Source: CAZUSU01 sp964623315 (GTDB lineage: Bacteria; Patescibacteriota; Patescibacteriia; Magasanikbacterales; 2-02-FULL-50-9b). Taken from it: a stretch of DNA of 17,821 bases. Below are positions 14,388 to 17,821 of the stretch, in pieces. Position numbers and translations under genes: made by a program. The notes beneath the pieces are model-generated. The model searched no databases, was not told the DNA's origin, and saw only the letters and a list, made by a program, of their open reading frames with translations. Each line of letters starts with the position of its first letter. Position 1 is the stretch's first letter. The stretch spans positions 1 to 17,821 of the forward strand of contig CAZUSU010000004.1 in assembly GCA_964623315.1 (NCBI GenBank), read 5' to 3'.

Positions 14388-14792
14388 TTATGCCGCGCTC
14401 TTTTTTGCTTTTTTAACCTTTGGCTTGACGACGTCATCCGGTGTTGACGGTTCAATGGTTACCACGGGCGATACGAATTTCAAGATGCGATCCAACTTGC
14501 TGTTTATCATGTCAAATTGAATTTTATATTTATCAACATCTGGCGCAGAGGGACGTGGCGCTGACGGACGCGAAAAACCGCCATCATAGCTTGGCCGTGA
14601 AAATTGTGGTTTTTCTTCGCGCTGAAAGCAGTTGTTGCAGAACACCGGCTTAGTGCCATTCGGACGGAAAGGGACTTGGCATGAATTGCCACATTGTGCG
14701 CATGTAGCGTTAAAAAGCTCGCGTTCTCCACGTTCATTACCACCAAAGGGGCGTCGTCCGCGATCGCCACCTGACTTGTTATAAAATGCCAT
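14388..14792 (-). CDS. CxxC-x17-CxxC zinc-ribbon protein
   Basis: The 134-residue protein has an Arg/Gly-rich N-terminus (GGDRGRRPFGGNERGERE) and then CAQC (31-34), exactly 17 residues, and CNNC (52-55). The spacer contains VPFRPNGTKPVF. This matches the small-domain model described as CxxC-x17-CxxC (TIGR04272), which is common in Patescibacteria and environmental bacteria. The four Cys should bind one zinc ion. A Ser/Pro/Arg linker, a short helix (about 88-108, KYKIQFDMINSKLDRILKFV) and a Lys-rich tail follow. The RG-rich start and basic tail suggest nucleic-acid binding, but this is inference. The ATG at 14792 is preferred; a GTG three codons upstream is possible. It has its own transcription unit, divergent from the second Gre factor. 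Confidence 0.88.
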   Translation of the reverse strand: MAFYNKSGGDRGRRPFGGNERGERELFNATCAQCGNSCQVPFRPNGTKPVFCNNCFQREEKPQFSRPSYDGGFSRPSAPRPSAPDVDKYKIQFDMINSKLDRILKFVSPVVTIEPSTPDDVVKPKVKKAKKSAA

Positions 14793-14819
14793 ATATTTCA
14801 CTGAATTTGGTTAAATGGA

Positions 14820-14848
14820 TTGTAAGATGACAGCGTACCATGTATCAT
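14820..14848 (+). promoter_or_regulatory. Promoter deciding the start of the second Gre factor
   Basis: TTGTAA (14820-14825, 4 of 6), a 17-nt spacer and TATCAT (14843-14848, 5 of 6) end 6 nt before the ATG at 14855. RNA would start at or next to that ATG, so the in-frame ATG at 14840, which lies inside the promoter, is probably not used. Confidence 0.5.
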
Positions 14849-14854
14849 CGTTTT

Positions 14855-15349
14855 ATGCAACTCCCCTATCGTAAGCCACCTACATTTACTCCGCTCGGCG
14901 CCGATCCGCATATTACCGCGCAAAAGCTGGCGGAGCTGAAAAATAAATTGGCAAAATTACTCGCCGGCCGGCCTCATTTGGCTGACGAAGTGCATCGTCT
15001 GGCGCAAAACGGCGATTTTTCCGAAAATGCAGAATATCAAACCGCCAAAGGACGCTTGCGCGGCGTGAATGATTCCATCGCGCGGCTTGAACATCAAATC
15101 AATAACGCCGTGCTCATTAATCAATCAAATACGGATGAAGTGGCGATCGGCCATACCGTGACCGTTTTGTGTGACGGCAAGGAACGCACCTTCCACATTT
15201 TAGGGTCAAGCGAAACGAACCCCAAAGATGGCGTTATTTCTTATAATTCGCCCATTGGGTCTGCCCTGCTCGGCCATCCAGTTGGTAGCACCGTTACCAT
15301 TACCTTACCGACCAAAAAACTGGTGTACGAAATTGTACGGATATTGTGA
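14855..15349 (+). CDS. Second GreA/GreB-family transcript cleavage factor
   Basis: From the ATG at 14855 the protein has 164 residues. It shares the Gre layout: a coiled coil with RPHLADEVHRLAQNGDFSENAE (39-60), then YQTAKGRLRG, and a C-terminal FKBP-like domain ending SYNSPIGSALLGHPVGSTVTI. The acidic tip residues Asp54 and Glu57 are kept, so transcript cleavage with RNA polymerase is plausible. It differs from the first Gre protein by about 20 extra N-terminal residues (MQLPYRKPPTFTPLGADPHI) and by GDFSENAEYQTAKG instead of GDLSENAEYHEARD, so it is an old paralogue, not a recent duplicate. A role beside the canonical GreA, for example GreB-like or a polymerase secondary-channel regulator, is inferred. 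It is transcribed alone. Confidence 0.9.
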   Translation: MQLPYRKPPTFTPLGADPHITAQKLAELKNKLAKLLAGRPHLADEVHRLAQNGDFSENAEYQTAKGRLRGVNDSIARLEHQINNAVLINQSNTDEVAIGHTVTVLCDGKERTFHILGSSETNPKDGVISYNSPIGSALLGHPVGSTVTITLPTKKLVYEIVRIL

Positions 15350-15373
15350 GGGTGAATTGAAAAAGAATGCACA

Positions 15374-15400
15374 CAGCCGGCGGACTAAGCTCGGGCAGGC
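15374..15400 (+). repeat. Degenerate repeat, left side of the beta-helix gene
   Basis: This 27-nt GC-rich stretch contains CCGGCG, GACT, GCTCG and GGCAGGC in that order. A similar series occurs in inverted orientation at 16329-16366, on the far side of the beta-helix gene. The match is partial, and I cannot measure its significance. Confidence 0.3.
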
Positions 15401-15413
15401 AAAAGAAAGAATG

Positions 15414-16298
15414 TTATTTATCAACTGTCGGTGAGCCCCAAAGACGATAGGTAAATGCTCCGTAACGCCACTCACGGTCTTGCTCTGGATTGGCAAGCGT
15501 GACTTGATTATTTTGCAGGGTTGGCGTCGCCTTTGCATCAACATGTATTCCGTCACTGACATTTCTAATTATGTTATTTTCAATCACCGGCGACCCGCCC
15601 AGTACCACAATGCCGGCGTGGCAATCCTCAATCGTATTCCCGCGAACAATCTGTGTTCCGCTCTGTATATCTACGCCCTCATGTCCGCAATCTGAAAGCT
15701 GATTATTCAAAACCTGAATCGGCGAATGACCGGAAGAAACCGCGCCCCAAAAGGTATGCCTAACGATGCTATTACGAAGTATGCTGTCCGGCTGTCTGCC
15801 GATCGGATTTACACCGTTCCGGCTGTACTCAACGATTATATGATCAAGGATGCTCCCATTCCCGCTAAAAATTATCGCTTCCCAATCGGCATACGTTGGA
15901 ATTTTACTTGCGGAGGTGAAGATAATAGGAGCATCTTCTGTCCCGCTCGCGATTATTTTACGCAAGACGTGCAAGTTGGAGTGCGCAGTGGCATAAGAAA
16001 GAAGGCGCGTGGGATCCAAATCGTTGTATCCATCGGCGGGGACTTCATCTCCCCCCTTTTGGTCGTCTCCAACCTCAAAACGCACAATTGCGCCGGGCCG
16101 AACAGTCAAATTTCCAAGTATTGTCGTGTCGCCGGTAATCCTAATATTCTCGCTCCAGACCTGATTGCCGATATAAAAACCACTCCGCGAGACATTTTTA
16201 ATTTCGGAAGTACTGAAGAATTTAAATGCGAATCCCGCCAAGGCAAGCACGAAAATCACGGCGAGATAGGTAAGAAATCTTTTTGGGGGGCTCATCAT
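15414..16298 (-). CDS. Membrane-anchored right-handed beta-helix protein
   Basis: The 294-residue protein has one N-terminal membrane segment or uncleaved signal (about 7-27, FLTYLAVIFVLALAGFAFKFF) and an extracytoplasmic domain of short repeating strands. The motif 'I..N.I....GI.V...' recurs: SILRNSIVRHTFWGAVSSGHS, IQVLNNQLSDCGHEGVDIQSG, QIVRGNTIEDCHAGIVVLGGS, PVIENNIIRNVSDGIHVDAK. These are typical PbH1 parallel beta-helix rungs, as in NosD, pectate lyases and other carbohydrate-binding or processing proteins. No catalytic residues can be assigned. A cap-like region precedes it (about 35-130). The start can be the ATG at 16298 or 16295. An extended -10 ends 10 nt before the first. It is convergent with the second Gre factor. 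It could bind or cut surface polysaccharide. Confidence 0.85.
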   Translation of the reverse strand: MMSPPKRFLTYLAVIFVLALAGFAFKFFSTSEIKNVSRSGFYIGNQVWSENIRITGDTTILGNLTVRPGAIVRFEVGDDQKGGDEVPADGYNDLDPTRLLSYATAHSNLHVLRKIIASGTEDAPIIFTSASKIPTYADWEAIIFSGNGSILDHIIVEYSRNGVNPIGRQPDSILRNSIVRHTFWGAVSSGHSPIQVLNNQLSDCGHEGVDIQSGTQIVRGNTIEDCHAGIVVLGGSPVIENNIIRNVSDGIHVDAKATPTLQNNQVTLANPEQDREWRYGAFTYRLWGSPTVDK

Positions 16299-16308
16299 AA
16301 TTATTTAC

Positions 16309-16317
16309 ATTCTACCA
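16309..16317 (-). promoter_or_regulatory. Extended -10 promoter of the beta-helix gene
   Basis: The minus strand reads TGGTAGAAT (hexamer TAGAAT, 16309-16314, 5 of 6 matches), ending 10 nt before the ATG at 16298. The leader would be about 3 nt. No -35 at normal spacing is visible. Confidence 0.45.
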
Positions 16318-16328
16318 TCTCTCAATCT

Positions 16329-16366
16329 GCCTGCCGAGACGCGAGCGAAGTCGAGGGTGCGCCGGT
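16329..16366 (-). repeat. Degenerate repeat, right side of the beta-helix gene
   Basis: Read on the minus strand, this region contains CCGGCG, CTCGACTTCGCTCGCG and CGGCAGGC. The order and several words match the repeat at 15374-15400 in opposite orientation. The two may be terminal repeats of a former mobile unit or REP-like elements. The similarity is suggestive only. Confidence 0.3.
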
Positions 16367-16464
16367 CATTCGCCATCTCATCCAAGCCGGACAACATTTT
16401 TATCTCGTGGATAATTCTCAGGCGATCAGGCTCCAAATACTGGGTCGCTTTTTCGAAAGTACCA

Positions 16465-16767
16465 TTAACATTTCACTTTGCATGTCCAATTGGGGTAGCT
16501 GTCGCTCTTGTGGCGATTGTTTTCCCACTTAAGCGGTTGCAAGTTGCTTATATCATCCGAGCCGCCTTTGGCAACCGGTTTGATATGATCAACCTCCCAT
16601 CCCCACTGCACTGTTTGACCGTACTTCGCGCGTTGCATGCTGGCACCACACTTATCTTTTCGGTAGCTTGGATAGCTGGGCTCGATCTCACCTTTTTTCC
16701 AGACGGTCTCAATGGTTGCTTCATCAAAAGCGGAACCATCGCGTCCTGTGCTGTAATTTCTTGCCAT
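16465..16767 (-). CDS. HNH endonuclease
   Basis: The 100-residue protein contains one HNH nuclease core. WGWEVDHIKPVAKGG (55-69) supplies His61 next to Asp60, DDISNLQPL (71-79) supplies Asn75, and KWENNRHKSD (80-89) supplies Asn84 and His86. The order and spacing fit a beta-beta-alpha metal finger that cuts DNA with a divalent metal. The N-terminal part (1-50) has a single Cys (Cys40), so the additional zinc knuckle of many HNH proteins is lacking. Such stand-alone domains are found in restriction systems, phages and mobile elements. Here it is divergent from an S24 repressor and a cytosine methyltransferase, so it may be the restriction partner. It has its own promoter (GTGACA-N17-GATAAT) and a weak AAGAAG upstream of the ATG. 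Its base composition is closer to the left part of the window than to its right-hand neighbours. Confidence 0.87.
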   Translation of the reverse strand: MARNYSTGRDGSAFDEATIETVWKKGEIEPSYPSYRKDKCGASMQRAKYGQTVQWGWEVDHIKPVAKGGSDDISNLQPLKWENNRHKSDSYPNWTCKVKC

Positions 16768-16785
16768 ACTTCTTTTTGGTAGTTA

Positions 16786-16814
16786 ATTATCTTCACCCGT
16801 CGACATCATGTCAC
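16786..16814 (-). promoter_or_regulatory. HNH gene promoter
   Basis: On the minus strand GTGACA (16809-16814, 5 of 6), a 17-nt spacer and GATAAT (16786-16791, 5 of 6) end 18 nt before the HNH ATG. GTTAATTA (16782-16789), which overlaps the -10, recurs at 16876-16883 near the S24 promoter and could be a shared operator part. Confidence 0.5.
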
Positions 16815-16837
16815 TAAGCCATTGGGATAGTTACATT

Positions 16838-16850
16838 TTAAGCGGCTTAA
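16838..16850. promoter_or_regulatory. Short dyad, candidate operator
   Basis: TTAAG-CGG-CTTAA is a perfect 5-bp dyad with a 3-bp centre. It lies midway between the HNH and S24 promoters and is a candidate binding site for the dimeric S24 repressor. Such small dyads also arise by chance. Confidence 0.3.
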
Positions 16851-16855
16851 GCTTT

Positions 16856-16873
16856 CTCTGTCAACTCTGTCAA
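16856..16873. repeat. Tandem 9-bp repeat in the HNH-S24 spacer
   Basis: CTCTGTCAA occurs twice without a gap (16856-16864 and 16865-16873). On the minus strand each copy reads TTGACAGAG, so the spacer has two leftward TTGACA words here plus a rightward one at 16909-16914. This is a candidate repressor site or extra -35 element. Confidence 0.6.
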
Positions 16874-16885
16874 GTGTTAATTACC

Positions 16886-16894
16886 TGTGGATAA
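16886..16894 (-). other. Perfect match to the DnaA-box consensus
   Basis: The plus strand reads TGTGGATAA, the reverse of TTATCCACA, the strongest DnaA box. A one-mismatch version (TTATCCACG on the minus strand) occurs near 16408-16416. A single perfect 9-mer can occur by chance in a window this size. Confidence 0.35.
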
Positions 16895-16898
16895 CTTT

Positions 16899-16927
16899 TT
16901 GCATATCTTTGACATACCCACTATAAT
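16899..16927 (+). promoter_or_regulatory. Promoter of the S24 repressor gene
   Basis: A perfect -10 TATAAT (16922-16927) ends 6 nt before the ATG at 16934, predicting a leaderless mRNA. TTGCAT (16899-16904, 3 of 6) is at the right 17-nt spacing for a -35. TTGACA (16909-16914) lies between them at a spacing of only 7 nt from the -10, so it is more likely an operator than a -35. Confidence 0.55.
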
Positions 16928-16933
16928 GACGAT

Positions 16934-17566
16934 ATGCACGCAATACAAGAAAAACTACTTAGAGTAATTGAGGATAAAAATGTTGGAGGTCTTACATTAC
17001 GCCAAATCGGAGATTTAATAGATGAAAAATTCCCCCAAAAAGTTAAGCATCACCTATCCCAACTGGAACGAAGGGGTTTTATTTTGATTGATAAAAAAAA
17101 TAAGAAAATTATCCGAATTAGCAACAAAACAAAAGCTGGAGATATTTTTGTTTCAATACCAATAGTCGGTGCGGCTAATTGTGGCCCAGCAACCATTTAT
17201 GCCGATCAAAATATTGAAGGATACTTGAAAATATCCAAACGGCTCGCTCCAAACAAGAAAAGTGTTTTCGCTTTACGAGCTGAAGGCAACTCTCTCAATA
17301 AAGCGAATATCAGTGGTAAGAATGTAGAAACTGGAGATTTTGTTATTGTGGACAGCGAAAACACATCACCGCGCGATGGTGATTATGTGGTATCGGTTAT
17401 TGATGGTATGGCAAACATAAAAAAATATCGTCTGGATAGAGAAAATTCCAGAATTGCTTTGTTGTCAGAATCGACACAAGAATATTCACCAATTTTTATA
17501 CACAAAAAGGATGATTTTAGAATTAGTGGTAAAGTTGTGAAGGTTGTGAAGAACCTTGAGCAGTAA
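16934..17566 (+). CDS. LexA/UmuD-like S24 autoprotease with winged-helix domain
   Basis: The 210-residue protein begins with a winged helix-turn-helix (about 1-63: LTLRQIGDLIDEKF, VKHHLSQLERRGFILID, then a KKNKKIIRI wing), in the LexA arrangement. It ends with an S24 peptidase domain (about 72-207). The putative self-cleavage site is Cys83-Gly84 in VGAANCGPAT; UmuD is also cut at Cys-Gly. Catalytic Ser120 is in RAEGNSLNKANI and the general-base Lys is Lys163 (less likely Lys164) in GMANIKKYRL. Distances from cleavage site to Ser and from Ser to Lys are close to LexA and UmuD, with about 5 extra residues after Ser120. The family acts as a dimeric repressor that cuts itself when RecA-DNA filaments form. 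The neighbours suggest control of the HNH and methyltransferase genes. The gene is A+T-rich, unlike the left part of the window. The methyltransferase gene starts 27 nt downstream. Confidence 0.88.
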   Translation: MHAIQEKLLRVIEDKNVGGLTLRQIGDLIDEKFPQKVKHHLSQLERRGFILIDKKNKKIIRISNKTKAGDIFVSIPIVGAANCGPATIYADQNIEGYLKISKRLAPNKKSVFALRAEGNSLNKANISGKNVETGDFVIVDSENTSPRDGDYVVSVIDGMANIKKYRLDRENSRIALLSESTQEYSPIFIHKKDDFRISGKVVKVVKNLEQ

Positions 17567-17569
17567 TTA

Positions 17570-17578
17570 TGCTAAAAT
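17570..17578 (+). promoter_or_regulatory. Extended -10 in front of the methyltransferase gene
   Basis: TGCTAAAAT (hexamer TAAAAT, 17573-17578, 5 of 6 matches) lies in the 27-nt gap after the S24 gene, 15 nt before the ATG at 17594. The methyltransferase could therefore be made independently of the S24 transcript. Confidence 0.4.
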
Positions 17579-17593
17579 AGGATTGAAGATTTT

Positions 17594-17821
17594 ATGAATA
17601 AAAAAGAAATCAAATTTAAGTTAGCAGAGTTATTTTCCGGTCCTGGCGGACTTGCACTTGGTGCAATCCGATCTTCTGTCGAAAATGACAATACTACCTA
17701 TATCATTGAGCCAGTTTGGGCAAATGATTACGATGCCGATACATGCAAAACCTACGCTCGCAATATTCACGACGGAAACGAAAAGAATGTTGTCTGTGCA
17801 GATGTTCGAGAGATAGATTTT
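17594..17821 (+). CDS. C5-cytosine DNA methyltransferase, N-terminal part (runs off the window)
   Basis: Only the first 76 codons are present. FKLAELFSGPGGLALGAIRS (8-27) is motif I of C5-cytosine methyltransferases, with the FSGPGG loop that binds S-adenosylmethionine. VWANDYDADTCKTYARN (41-57) is motif II, where an acidic residue contacts the cofactor. VVCADVREIDF (66-76) is motif III. The catalytic Pro-Cys motif IV and the target-recognition domain lie beyond the edge, so activity and sequence specificity cannot be judged. The family marks cytosine at C5 in a short recognition sequence and often protects the host from a companion restriction enzyme. The position behind an S24 repressor and near a divergent HNH gene suggests a restriction-modification or defence unit. 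An orphan or phage-type methyltransferase is the alternative. Confidence 0.92.
   Translation, partial: MNKKEIKFKLAELFSGPGGLALGAIRSSVENDNTTYIIEPVWANDYDADTCKTYARNIHDGNEKNVVCADVREIDF

Larger units (their letters stand above)
16305..16472 (-). other. Uncertain 55-codon open frame between HNH and beta-helix genes
   Basis: Just behind the HNH gene the next frame is open from a TGA at 16473-16475 to a TAA at 16305-16307. It reads like protein, for example EKATQYLEPDRLRIIHEIKM and GLDEMANDRRTLDFARVSAG. It overlaps the HNH end by 8 nt and has no ATG near its beginning; the first is at about codon 26. It could be a remnant of a longer gene, the frameshifted tail of the HNH gene, or chance. Its last part contains the GC-rich repeat at 16329-16366 and the beta-helix promoter, which weakens the coding case. 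Confidence 0.25.

Noticed and set aside
15726..16532. Long open frame (268 codons) on the plus strand opposite the beta-helix gene
   Set aside because: It is antisense to a convincing membrane-anchored beta-helix protein with regular PbH1 rungs. Its own translation has no recognisable domain.
16909..16927. TTGACA and TATAAT read as one promoter of the S24 gene
   Set aside because: The spacer is only 7 nt, far too short for a sigma-70 promoter. TTGCAT at 17 nt fits better.
16768..16933. Possible replication origin because of a DnaA box
   Set aside because: One perfect and one imperfect box are too few, and no dnaA, dnaN or AT-rich 13-mer cluster is nearby.
1..17821. CRISPR array, insertion sequence or integrase
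   Set aside because: No regularly spaced repeats and no transposase or recombinase reading frame are visible on either strand.

Overview
The window looks like a chromosomal segment of a candidate phyla radiation bacterium (Patescibacteria, probably Parcubacteria-like). This is inferred from the mix of families: a CxxC-x17-CxxC zinc-ribbon protein, two Gre factors, a MutY homologue without Fe-S cysteines, an anchored beta-lactamase-fold hydrolase and envelope proteins with repeat-like N-terminal domains. Gene packing is very tight, TGA is used as a stop, and clear Shine-Dalgarno sites are absent. No rRNA, tRNA, CRISPR array or transposase was found.

Layout. Positions 1-298 (-) hold the N-terminal part of an exported protein, followed by clpB (324-2972, -). 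Divergent from clpB, with 6 bp between the start codons, are a WecG/TagA/CpsF glycosyltransferase (2979-3716, +) and a coiled-coil M23 peptidase (3723-4919, +). A secreted surface protein (4947-6236, -) converges on them. A long leftward block follows. In transcription order it is greA, lysS, a DHH/MYG1-like hydrolase, a HxGH nucleotidyltransferase, a Nudix hydrolase, serS and an ftsQ-like gene, running from 11997 down to 6391 with overlaps or very short gaps. Next come mutY (-) and a divergent beta-lactamase-like hydrolase (+), an Ala/Lys-rich exported protein (+) ended by a strong hairpin, the zinc-ribbon protein (-), a second Gre factor (+) and a membrane-anchored beta-helix protein (-).

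The right end (about 16300-17821) differs. An HNH endonuclease gene (-) is divergent from a LexA/UmuD-like S24 autoprotease with a DNA-binding domain (+). The N-terminus of a C5-cytosine DNA methyltransferase follows and runs off the window. The S24 and methyltransferase genes are visibly richer in A+T than the rest. The HNH-S24 spacer carries two divergent promoters, a tandem 9-bp repeat, a short dyad and a DnaA-box match. This resembles a horizontally acquired restriction-modification or defence cassette under a cleavable repressor, and is the best candidate here for an undescribed system.

A second theme is promoter architecture. Many genes have a -10 hexamer, often with an upstream TGn, ending only 6-10 nt before the start codon. 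These mRNAs are probably leaderless or nearly so. Several -10 elements contain the stop codon of the preceding gene. This pattern also helped to choose start codons.
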